64,000 nucleotides of DNA from Actinopolymorpha singaporensis (GTDB lineage: Bacteria > Actinomycetota > Actinomycetes > Propionibacteriales > Actinopolymorphaceae). This document shows, piece after piece, positions 18,101 through 24,889 of the stretch. Position 1 is the first letter of the stretch, and the number at the start of each line of letters is the position of its first letter. The stretch covers positions 6,187,981 through 6,251,980 of the forward strand of contig NZ_LT629732.1 of assembly GCF_900104745.1 (NCBI RefSeq), given 5' to 3'. The notes beneath the pieces were generated by a model. That model was not told the DNA's origin. It did no database searches and was given only the letters and a program-made list of their open reading frames with translations. Position numbers and translations under genes: made by a program.

Positions 18101-18376
18101 GATGCCGTCGCGTTCGATCCGGTCGACCGCGGCCTCCACCAGCGTGGTCGTCTTGCCGGTGCCCGGCCCGGCGAGCACCAGGAGCGGACCGCCGCGATGC
18201 TCCACGACCCGCCGCTGCGCCTCGTCGAGCTCGGGACCGGTCAGCCGCGCCGGATCGCCCGACCGGGGCCGCCGGACGAGTCGGTAGGCCGGCCCGCCCG
18301 AGCCGTCGCGCGGGGGCGGTGACCCGGACGAACCGGAGGAACCGGAGGAGACGGAAACAACCGACACGCCCCGCAT
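15131..18376 (-). CDS. adnA: AdnA-like ATP-dependent helicase-nuclease subunit with Fe-S nuclease domain
   Basis: With ATG 18376 the protein has 1081 residues. It carries Walker A AGPGTGKT near residue 69, motif II VFVDEYQDTDPAQ, motif III DPDQSIYAFRG, VLTAHASKGLEWD and the nuclease motif VVVDLKTGKSKP. A cysteine before the nuclease (FARCALRWL) plus the C-terminal cluster WCGVCPSRRSCP match the AddB/Cas4-type 4Fe-4S staple. It pairs with the overlapping adnB in homologous-recombination repair. The frame extends to 18502, but the upstream part encodes only a Pro/Ala/Gly repeat made by a 13-base tandem repeat, so the later ATG is preferred. Neither start has a strong ribosome site. Confidence 0.92.
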   Translation of the reverse strand: MRGVSVVSVSSGSSGSSGSPPPRDGSGGPAYRLVRRPRSGDPARLTGPELDEAQRRVVEHRGGPLLVLAGPGTGKTTTLVEAAVDRIERDGIEPEHVLLLTFGRRAAAELRDRIAARLDRTIREPLARTFHSYAFGLLRNDAVLNDLPVPRLLAGPEQDLMIRDLLRGDVEEFGAKDWPARLRPALGTRGFAQELRDLLLRAAERGIEPPGLGALGRQQRRDDWRAAARFARQYAAITALRPETPAYDPAELVRAAVDLLRADPELLARERANRAVVFVDEYQDTDPAQEELLRLLAGGGRELVVVGDPDQSIYAFRGAESEGIRRFTERFPTVGGAEAPTVALTRSRRAGATLLKASRRITDRLGGPPAHRRLVAVPEAPPGEVQAHLLHTRNQEASFVAQRLREAHLVDGVEWSRMAVLVRAASYIPLLRRTLSAAGVPATVRLEETPLVDQPAVRPLLTILSIATERTELSSEETLDLLVSPYGGADALALRRLRQELRRSELAAGGGRSSSILLVEALADPRVLIPLDPAATAPARRIGHLLTTAAEAAAAPNATAETVLWAVWSASRVSDRWARRAASGGPGAAAADRDLDAVTALFDMVARFVDRMPAAGPAVFLDHLLGQEIPADTLAPRAPEGDTVTVLTAHASKGLEWDVVAVVGVQEGVWPDLRLRGSLLGSESLVDLVAGRDPSPVTTVSHLLAEERRLFYVAVTRARRRLIVTAVSSEETHPSRFVDELVPWNGPGEERPLTRVPRGLELAAVVAELRSVVCAPGDGTGAEPEDPRRLAAAHQLARLAAAGIRGADPAEWYAVAPLTDDAPLRGPDEQVRVSPSKVEAFARCALRWLLESCGGTAGDLLSQGVGTLVHDLAYDVAIGAVVPDEILSAFETRWARLDSGTGWHSRRQHEQARTLVERLSSWLRSNPRELAAAEETFAVEVGRAVLSGRVDRLERDAEGRLVVVDLKTGKSKPVAADLPTHPQLGAYQLAVEQGGFEGGPEDGPRSGGAVLVQLGSGSKVTEQSQAPLSDSEDPKWAQRLVEETAEGMAAADFDASENRWCGVCPSRRSCPLHVEGGQVTP

Positions 18377-18391
18377 TCCATCAGACCGCGC

Positions 18392-18456
18392 CGACAGCCC
18401 GGCTGGACAGGCCGGTTCGACAGCCCGGTTCGACAGCCCGGTTGGACAGGCCGGAT
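18392..18456. repeat. Five 13-base tandem repeats upstream of adnA
   Basis: Five contiguous 13-base units follow the pattern SGACAGSCCGGNT (for example CGACAGCCCGGTT at 18418 and 18431), with a partial sixth unit after 18456. Units 3 and 4 are identical. They lie between the ABC-2 permease and the chosen adnA start. Confidence 0.85.
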
Positions 18457-18506
18457 CGGCAGCCGCCCGCGTCGTGCGCCGACGGCTGCCGAACCGGCTC
18501 ACCGCG

Positions 18507-20111
18507 TCAGCCGACCGGCACGTCCCGCCGGCGAATGCCGACCAGCCCGGCGACCACGAGCACGGCGGCGACCAGTGTCAGCCACAGCAGCGGCGTGGCG
18601 GACGCGTGCCCACCCGGCAGCCGCGGGATGTGGGTGAACGGCGAGAGGTCGAGCACCTTCTGGCTCAGGCCGAGCAGCACTCCTACCTGGCCGACCAGCA
18701 GGAACGCCGCGAACACCGCCCAACTGGCCGCCGCCAGCCGGGGCGCGAGCCCGACCAGCGCCATCGCGACACCGGCGAGCACCCACACCGCGGGCAGTTG
18801 CACCATCGCCCCGGCGAGAACGCGGGGCAGCTGACCCCCCACATCGTCGGCGTTGGCGCCGTGCGCGAGCCCCGCGGTGACCCCGGCGGCGGCCAGCGCC
18901 ACCGTCGGGCCGAGCAGTGCGAAGACGAGGTGGCTCCCCACCCACGTCACCCGGCCGACGGCCGTCGCCAGAACGGGTTCGGCCCGTCCACTGGTCTCCT
19001 CCGCGCGCATCCGGAGCGCCGCCTGCACGGCGTACGCGGCCGCGATCAGCCCGATCGTGCCGAGCATGGCCGCGAGGGTGGCGTCGACGATGGCCGACTG
19101 GCCGCCCATGCGCTGGAACATCTCCTTCAGCTGCGGACTGCCGTCCATCATGTCCCGTACGCCGTCGGCCACTCCGCCGTACACCACACCGAGCAGCGCC
19201 AGGGTGATGGTCCAGCCGAGCAGCAGGCCGCGGTGCAGCCGCCAGGCCAGGCCGAACGCACCGGACAGTCGGGGCGACGCCTGCGCCGGGCCCAGCCGTG
19301 CCGGCAGGATGCCCGCCCCGAGGTCACGCCGGGCGGACAGGGCGGCGGCTGCCACCGCGAGGACCACGGTCACGGCCGCCGCGAGGCCGAAGATCCACCA
19401 GCGTTCGTCGCCGTACGCCCGGACCGCGTGCGACCAGCCGATCGGCGAGAGCCAGGACAGCCACGCCGCGCCCGAGTCCGGCCCACCGACGTCGCCGGCG
19501 ACCCGCAGCACGAACGCAGCACCGAGCGCGCCGAGTGCGATCGCGCGGGCGGCGCCGGCTCCCTCGGTGAGTTGGGCGGCCAGGCCGGCCAGCGCCGCGA
19601 AGACGCAGCCGCCCAGAGCGCACCCGAAGCCGACGGCGTAGGAGCCGGTGGCCGGCAGTCCCGCGCCGACCAGGCCGGCCGCCATCAGCAGCCCGAAGAC
19701 GAGGTTCGCGCAGACCGTGACCAGCAGCGCGGCGGCCAGCCCGGCCTGCCGGCCGAGGACGGTGGAGCCGAGCAGCTCGCGCCGGCCCGCGTCCTCCTCG
19801 GTGCGGGTGTGCCGGACGACGGTGAGGATGCTGATCACCGCGAGCACCACGGGGAAGAACCCGACGCGCTGCGCGACCAGCCCGCCGATGCCCGAGGCGT
19901 GCAGGGGTCCGTACAACGCCAGGAAGGTGGGGTTCGTCCCGGCCGTCTGGGCGTACTGCTCCTGTTGGGCGAGGGTCGGATACAGGTCGCGAGTCCCCGA
20001 CGCGAGGCTGGCCGGGAGCAGGCCGATCAGCACGATCCACAGGGGCATGACGAACCGGTCGCGGCGCAGGATCAGCCGCACCATCCGGCGAGTGCCGACG
20101 AGCGCGCTCAT
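18507..20111 (-). CDS. ABC-2 type exporter permease
   Basis: The 534-residue membrane protein has about twelve hydrophobic helices in two similar halves, as in the large ABC-2 permeases paired with DrrA-like ATPases. ATG 20111 overlaps the ATPase stop by 4 bases (ATGA), so the two subunits are made together. The upstream continuation of the frame is a shadow of the ATPase gene. Likely cargo is a drug, antibiotic or lipid, but nothing in the sequence fixes it. The divergent GbsR/MarR-type regulator probably controls expression. Confidence 0.85.
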   Translation of the reverse strand: MSALVGTRRMVRLILRRDRFVMPLWIVLIGLLPASLASGTRDLYPTLAQQEQYAQTAGTNPTFLALYGPLHASGIGGLVAQRVGFFPVVLAVISILTVVRHTRTEEDAGRRELLGSTVLGRQAGLAAALLVTVCANLVFGLLMAAGLVGAGLPATGSYAVGFGCALGGCVFAALAGLAAQLTEGAGAARAIALGALGAAFVLRVAGDVGGPDSGAAWLSWLSPIGWSHAVRAYGDERWWIFGLAAAVTVVLAVAAAALSARRDLGAGILPARLGPAQASPRLSGAFGLAWRLHRGLLLGWTITLALLGVVYGGVADGVRDMMDGSPQLKEMFQRMGGQSAIVDATLAAMLGTIGLIAAAYAVQAALRMRAEETSGRAEPVLATAVGRVTWVGSHLVFALLGPTVALAAAGVTAGLAHGANADDVGGQLPRVLAGAMVQLPAVWVLAGVAMALVGLAPRLAAASWAVFAAFLLVGQVGVLLGLSQKVLDLSPFTHIPRLPGGHASATPLLWLTLVAAVLVVAGLVGIRRRDVPVG

Positions 20112-21028
20112 CGGGCCACCTCCGCCGGCTCGGTTCCGGACACGTCGTCCTGGTAGTGCCGCAGGAACAGTTCCTCCAGGGTGGGCGGCTGGCTGGTCAG
20201 CCCGCGCAGGCCGGAGCGGGTGAGCTCGGCCATCAGCACGTCGAGGCGGCTGGTGTCGACCTCGCACCGCACCCGCGTACCGTCGATCTGCAGGTCGTGC
20301 ACGCCCGGCAGGGACGCCAGGCCGTTCGGCGGGCTGGCCAGGTCGGCCTGGATGGACGTACGCGTGAGGTGGCGGAGCTCGGCGAGCGTGCCCGACTCGA
20401 CCGTGCGGCCCCGGCGGATGATGCTCACCCGGTCACACAGCGCCTCCACCTCGGCGAGGATGTGGCTGGACAGCAGGACCGTCCGCCCGCGACGGCGTTC
20501 CTCGTGGATGCACTGCTGGAACACCTCCTCCATGAGGGGGTCCAGGCCGGAGGTGGGTTCGTCCAGGAGCAGCAGCTCGACGTCGGATGCGAGCGCGGCG
20601 ATCAGCCCCACCTTCTGCTTGTTGCCCTTGGAGTACGCCCGGCCCTTCTTACGCGGGTCGAGCTCGAACCGCTCCAGCAGATCGGCCCTGCGGCGCGGGT
20701 CCAGCCCACCGCGCAGCCGGCCGAGCAGGTCGATCACCTCACCGCCGGACAGGTTGGGCCACAGCGTCACGTCACCCGGGACGTACGCGAGCCGCCGGTG
20801 CAGCGAGGTGGCGTCCCTCCAGGGATCGCCGCCGAGCAGGTTCACCTGGCCCGCGTCGGCGCGCAGCAGGCCGAGCAGGACGCGGATGGTGGTGGACTTC
20901 CCGGCGCCGTTGGGGCCGAGGAAGCCGTGTACTTCACCGGCCCGGACGCTCAGGTCGAGGTCGTCCAGGGCCACGGTGCGGCCGAAGCTCTTGCGGAGCC
21001 CGGACACGGAAATGGCAAGTTCGGTCAT
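20108..21028 (-). CDS. ABC exporter ATP-binding protein (DrrA-like)
   Basis: The 306-residue nucleotide-binding protein has Walker [11 protein letters not shown], Walker [13 protein letters not shown] and switch region [12 protein letters not shown]. The signature motif is the variant [16 protein letters not shown] instead of LSGGQ, common in this exporter subfamily. A C-terminal domain of ~90 residues follows. It is translationally coupled to the permease at 18507-20111. The promoter region upstream (21029-21425) faces a GbsR/MarR-like gene, which suggests inducible export. Confidence 0.9.
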   Translation of the reverse strand: MTELAISVSGLRKSFGRTVALDDLDLSVRAGEVHGFLGPNGAGKSTTIRVLLGLLRADAGQVNLLGGDPWRDATSLHRRLAYVPGDVTLWPNLSGGEVIDLLGRLRGGLDPRRRADLLERFELDPRKKGRAYSKGNKQKVGLIAALASDVELLLLDEPTSGLDPLMEEVFQQCIHEERRRGRTVLLSSHILAEVEALCDRVSIIRRGRTVESGTLAELRHLTRTSIQADLASPPNGLASLPGVHDLQIDGTRVRCEVDTSRLDVLMAELTRSGLRGLTSQPPTLEELFLRHYQDDVSGTEPAEVAR

Positions 21029-21099
21029 CGAAGTGTGTCCTCGTCGTACGTGGAAGTCGTGGGGTCGAGCGATCTGCGGCGGTTAGCCCGCGGGTCCGG

Positions 21100-21267
21100 T
21101 CAGGGGCGGGACCACAGCGGGCGGCGGCGTCGACTCGGCGGGTCGGAGTCGGCCTTGCGCGCGGCCGCGGTCAGCGCCCGGGACGGGGCGACCTCGCAGC
21201 CGGTCGACCGTACGGATGGGTGAGCGTTTGTCCGCCACGGCGCCGGAACGCCCTGCAGCGAGCTCAT
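21100..21267 (-). CDS. Possible 55-residue small protein upstream of the exporter genes
   Basis: ATG 21267 is preceded by AAGGAG with a 7-base spacer, one of the better ribosome sites in this window. The frame runs 55 codons to TGA at 21100, with strong G/C preference at third positions. The peptide begins MSSLQGVPAPWRTNAHP and ends basic (PPSRRRRPLWSRP). I recognise no family. It could be a leader or small protein co-transcribed with the exporter 71 bases downstream, or a chance frame. Confidence 0.35.
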   Translation of the reverse strand: MSSLQGVPAPWRTNAHPSVRSTGCEVAPSRALTAAARKADSDPPSRRRRPLWSRP

Positions 21268-21425
21268 CGCGCTTCTCCTTCGCCTCGGCGCAGCCGACGG
21301 ATCACGGCTGGCAGCCTCCGAGGCGCACGCTTCGCACGCTACATGAGATTCACACACTCGTGAAGCTTGTTTACAGCGTTATGCTGGAGAAGTTCGTGAC
21401 CGGCACCTGGAAGGTGAGACGAAGC
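21268..21425. promoter_or_regulatory. Divergent promoter region of exporter and GbsR/MarR regulator, with inverted repeat
   Basis: The segment contains an inverted repeat TTCAC-6-GTGAA (21349-21364) followed by an A/T-richer stretch (CTTGTTTACAGCGTTATGCT) that may hold the regulator promoter. The repeat is a plausible binding site for the dimeric regulator encoded at 21426. Confidence 0.35.
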
Positions 21426-21974
21426 ATGACCACCGAGACCACGAGGAATGCCGGTCGGCCCACGGAGCGCGACGAGTACCGCGACGAGGACAAGGTTCGG
21501 CGGTTCGTCGAACACATGGCGATGCTCTTCGAGGGCTGGGGCTTCCCCAGGATGGCCGCCCGGGTGCTGCTGACGATGATGGCCGCCGACGAGGAGACGC
21601 TCACCGCGGGCGATCTCGCCGAACGGCTCGGCGTCAGCGCGGCCGCGATCTCCGGCGCGGTGCGCTACCTGCAGCACATCGGGATGCTGAGCCGGGAGCC
21701 GGTGCCCGGTGAGCGCACGCATCGCTACCGGCTGCCGGACGACCTGTGGTATGAGACCACGGTCAGTAAGCGCGGGGCGCTGGCCAGCGTGGCCGAACTC
21801 GCCGAGGACGGCGCCCGGGCACTGGGTGGTTCGGCCACTCCGTCAGGGCGCCGAATGGAGCAGATGCGCGACTTCTACGTCTTCATCGACGAGGCACTCG
21901 GCGACCTGATGGAGAAGTGGGAAGTGGAGCGCAACGCGAAGGCCGAGCGCAGGGCCAGGGCGAAGCGGAGCTAG
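21426..21974 (+). CDS. GbsR/MarR-type winged-helix transcriptional regulator
   Basis: The 182-residue protein has a winged helix-turn-helix: LTAGDLAERLGVSAAAISGA near residues 57-76 and RYLQHIGMLSREPVPG for the wing. An N-terminal helix carries VRRFVEHMAMLFEGWGFPRMA, typical of GbsR-like regulators. The tail is a charged helix likely used in dimerisation. ATG 21426 was chosen because the domain begins here, and the longer frame to 21216 is not conserved-looking. It is divergent from the exporter genes and probably their regulator. Its TAG stop shares CTAG with the convergent alkyltransferase-like gene. Confidence 0.85.
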   Translation: MTTETTRNAGRPTERDEYRDEDKVRRFVEHMAMLFEGWGFPRMAARVLLTMMAADEETLTAGDLAERLGVSAAAISGAVRYLQHIGMLSREPVPGERTHRYRLPDDLWYETTVSKRGALASVAELAEDGARALGGSATPSGRRMEQMRDFYVFIDEALGDLMEKWEVERNAKAERRARAKRS

Positions 21975-22297
21975 GCCGGTCTCGGGGAGACCTGTGGGGG
22001 CGCGCCGTCCCAGCGGGCGGCGGCCATGTCCACCCGGCCGGACGGTTCGCGGAACGGCGTACCCTCCGCGCGCAGCCGGCGGACCGCCTCGCCGGCGTGA
22101 CAGTCGGCGGGCCGCCCGTCTGCCCGGACGACCCGCCACCAGGGGACGCTTCCGCCGTAGTGCGACATCACCCAGCCGACCTGGCGGGGACCACCGTCCC
22201 CGAGGTACTCCGCGACGTCGCCGTAGGCGAGTACGGCGCCGGGCGGGATGCTCTCCACGACGGAGAGCACCCGCTCGACGTACTCCTCGGACGGCAT
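21971..22297 (-). CDS. Alkyltransferase-like (ATL) DNA-base flipping protein
   Basis: The 108-residue protein resembles the DNA-binding domain of O6-methylguanine methyltransferase (IPPGAVLAYGDVAEYLG and RQVGWVMSHYGGSVPWWRVV). The alkyl-acceptor motif PCHRV is PWWRV, so the reactive Cys is missing and it cannot repair by alkyl transfer. ATL proteins bind alkylated guanine and hand it to nucleotide excision repair. ATG 22297 gives a family-sized protein. A longer frame to 22423 has no support. It lies downstream of, and on the same strand as, moeZ. Confidence 0.85.
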   Translation of the reverse strand: MPSEEYVERVLSVVESIPPGAVLAYGDVAEYLGDGGPRQVGWVMSHYGGSVPWWRVVRADGRPADCHAGEAVRRLRAEGTPFREPSGRVDMAAARWDGAPPQVSPRPA

Positions 22298-22337
22298 CGG
22301 CTCGGTGGACCTTAGGTTTTCGGCTGCGGGGTGCCGC

Positions 22338-23510
22338 TCAGTAGGACGGCTTGTCCGGCTCGATCTGGCTGACCCAGGCGGAGATGCCGCCGGCGACATG
22401 TACCGCGTCGGCGAAACCCGCACCCTTTGCGGCGGCCAGCGCCTCGGCGGAGCGGCCGCCGACCTTGCAGTGCAGCACGACCTGCTTGTCCTTCGGCAGC
22501 TTCTCGAACGCCTGGCCGGTGAGGAACTCGCCCTTCGGGATCAGCACCGCGCCGTCGATGTTGACGATGTCGTACTCGTTGGGCTCGCGGACGTCGACGA
22601 GCAGGAAGTCACGCTCGCCGCGCTCCCGGGCGTCCAGCCACTGCTTCAGCGTGCGGACGTCGATGGTGGAGTCGACCACCGCCTCGGCCGCCTCGTCGGA
22701 GATGACGCCGCAGAACGCGTCGTAGTCGATGAGCTCCTTGACCTCCGCGGTGTCCGGGTCGCGGTTGACCTTGAGCTCCCGCCAGCTCATCTCCAGCGCG
22801 TCGAAGATCAACAGTCGGCCGATCAGCGGCTCGCCGATACCGGTGATGAGCTTGATCGCCTCGTTGACCATCACCGAGCCGATGGAGGCGCACAGCACGC
22901 CGAGCACGCCGCCCTCGGCGCAGGAGGGGACCATGCCGGGCGGCGGGGGCTCGGGGTAGAGGTCGCGGTAGTGGGGACCGTGCTCGGCCCAGAACACGCT
23001 GACCTGACCCTCGAACCGGAAGATCGAGCCCCAGACGTAGGGCTTGCCCAGGATGACCGCCGCGTCGTTGACGAGGTAGCGGGTGGCGAAGTTGTCGGTG
23101 CCGTCCAGGATCAGGTCGTAGTCGGCGAAGATCTCCAGCGCGTTGGAGGAGTCGAGCCGCTCCTGGTGCAGATTGACCTTGACGTAGGGGTTGATCTCGG
23201 CGATCGACTCCTTGGCGGACACCGCCTTGGGCTTGCCGACGTCGTTCTGCCCGTGGATCACCTGGCGCTGGAGGTTGGACTCGTCCACGACGTCGAAGTC
23301 GACGATGCCGAGAGTGCCCACGCCGGCTGCGGCGAGGTAGAGCAGGGCTGGGCTGCCGAGACCGCCGGCACCGATGACGAGGACCTTGGCGTTCTTCAGG
23401 CGCTTCTGCCCGTCCATGCCGACCTCGGGGATGATGATGTGCCGGGAGTACCGGCGTACTTCGTCCACACTGAGGTCGGGGGCTGGCTCGACGAGCGGCG
23501 GCACGGACAC
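22338..23510 (-). CDS. moeZ: MoeZ-type adenylyltransferase/sulfurtransferase
   Basis: The 390-residue protein joins an E1-like ThiF/MoeB adenylation domain (VIGAGGLGSPALLYLAAAG, VDESNLQRQ, DGTDNFATRYLVND, PSCAEGGVLGVL) to a C-terminal rhodanese domain with active-site loop LHCKVGGRS. It activates sulfur-carrier proteins by adenylation and sulfur transfer for molybdopterin, thiamine or cysteine synthesis. The paired CxxC zinc ligands of E. coli MoeB are not seen, as expected for many rhodanese fusions. GTG 23510 follows GAGGAG with a 6-base spacer. The ATG at 23552 lacks one. Confidence 0.93.
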   Translation of the reverse strand: MSVPPLVEPAPDLSVDEVRRYSRHIIIPEVGMDGQKRLKNAKVLVIGAGGLGSPALLYLAAAGVGTLGIVDFDVVDESNLQRQVIHGQNDVGKPKAVSAKESIAEINPYVKVNLHQERLDSSNALEIFADYDLILDGTDNFATRYLVNDAAVILGKPYVWGSIFRFEGQVSVFWAEHGPHYRDLYPEPPPPGMVPSCAEGGVLGVLCASIGSVMVNEAIKLITGIGEPLIGRLLIFDALEMSWRELKVNRDPDTAEVKELIDYDAFCGVISDEAAEAVVDSTIDVRTLKQWLDARERGERDFLLVDVREPNEYDIVNIDGAVLIPKGEFLTGQAFEKLPKDKQVVLHCKVGGRSAEALAAAKGAGFADAVHVAGGISAWVSQIEPDKPSY

Positions 23511-23739
23511 GTCTGACTCCTCGGATTGTCGGGTGTTCCTCTTCGGGAGCAACCACCGGTATGCCTCCCATGTTCCCGCGCCCCACCGACATCCCTCGGA
23601 TGGGGGCGCCGCGTGGGCGGACGGCGCCCCACGGGCCCCGGCGGCGGTCGCGGTGTCACCAGGCGGTGACGCTGCGCGACCACCACTGCCGTCTCCGCGA
23701 CGACAACTCCCCGCGGGGAGGCGAAACGGCTCCCGCTGG

Positions 23740-24681
23740 TCAGCGTCCGGGCGGCGGGACCAGCTGGTCGATCTCGGCCAGCTCGACCTCTGTCGGCTCC
23801 CAGTCGGCCGCGGCCGCGTTGGACCGCACCTGCTCGGCCGAGGTGGCGCCGGCGATGACCGAACCGCAGACCGGCCGTCCCGCCAGACCGCCGATGGCGA
23901 CCTCCAGGAGAGATCGGTCGTGTTCCTTGGCCCAGGCGGCCAGCGCCTCCACCCGGTCGAGCTTGTCCTCGGTGACGTAGCCTTCCCGGCCGGCCAGCCG
24001 GGAGCCCTCCGGTATCGCTCCGCCGCGGCGGACCTTGCCGGTGAGCAGGCCGTTGGCCAGCGGGAAGTAGGGCAGCACGCCCACGCCGTAGTGCTCGGCG
24101 GCGGGCACGAGGTCGGTCTCGGCCGCGCGCTCCAGCAGGGACCAGTGGTTCTGTGCGGAGACGAACGAGGTCGCGCCGAGCTCGCGGGCGACGTGGTGGG
24201 CCTCGGCGAGCTGCCAGCCGGAGAAGTTGGAGTGGCCGATGTAGCGGACCTTGCCCTCCTTCACCAGCTCGTCGAGCGCGGCCAGGGTCTCCTCGATCGG
24301 GGTGTCCGGATCCGGACGGTGAATCTGGTAGAGGTCGATGTGGTCGGTGCGCAGCCGCCGCAGTGACGCCTCGACCGCGCGGCGGATGTAGGCCCGGCCT
24401 CCCGGCGCACCCGCGACCGGCCCGTAACCCATGTCGCCGGCGAACTTCGTGGCCAGCACCACCTCGTCGCGGTGACCGGCGAGCGCCTGGCCGAGCAGTT
24501 CCTCCGAGCCGCCCCGGCCGCCGTAGACGTCGGCGGTGTCGAACAACGTGACGCCGGCGTCGAGGGCGGCGTCGACGACCGCGCGGGTGGCGGCGAGGTC
24601 GAGCCGGCCGCCGAAGTTGTTGCAGCCGAGGCCGACGACCGAGACCAGCAGGCCGGAACGTCCAAGAGATCGATAGCGCAT
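23740..24681 (-). CDS. Aldo/keto reductase
   Basis: The 313-residue NADPH-dependent oxidoreductase has the TIM-barrel catalytic residues in order: Asp and Tyr in FDTADVYGG, Lys in VLATKFAG and His in YQIHRPDPD. Family strands such as YIGHSNFSGWQL, SAQNHWSLLER and VIAGATSAEQV are also visible. It resembles the YhdN/Kvbeta group acting on small carbonyls, but the substrate is unknown. ATG 24681 begins with the family start MRYRSLGRSGL. The longer frame to 24792 is not family-like. The interval to moeZ (23511-23739) shows no further gene. Confidence 0.92.
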   Translation of the reverse strand: MRYRSLGRSGLLVSVVGLGCNNFGGRLDLAATRAVVDAALDAGVTLFDTADVYGGRGGSEELLGQALAGHRDEVVLATKFAGDMGYGPVAGAPGGRAYIRRAVEASLRRLRTDHIDLYQIHRPDPDTPIEETLAALDELVKEGKVRYIGHSNFSGWQLAEAHHVARELGATSFVSAQNHWSLLERAAETDLVPAAEHYGVGVLPYFPLANGLLTGKVRRGGAIPEGSRLAGREGYVTEDKLDRVEALAAWAKEHDRSLLEVAIGGLAGRPVCGSVIAGATSAEQVRSNAAAADWEPTEVELAEIDQLVPPPGR

Positions 24682-24889
24682 GGCGCAGACCCTACGACCT
24701 CGCGCCGACACACGTTCGATCCCGGAAGACTTCTGCGAAGGCCGGGACAGAAGTGGCCATCTTGTGCCAGTTTGTGGACCCTTGTGGATCATCGTCGGCG
24801 ACGTTGCCGATCATCGACCATCGACACCCCCTCGTTTCCGTCGCGCTCGCGGCCGGCGAACCCGGCGCCGAGCGTTCCGAAGGAGTCCA

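Noticed and set aside
15158-18322. 1054-codon plus-strand open frame
   Set aside because: Antisense shadow of the AdnA gene; no family similarity.
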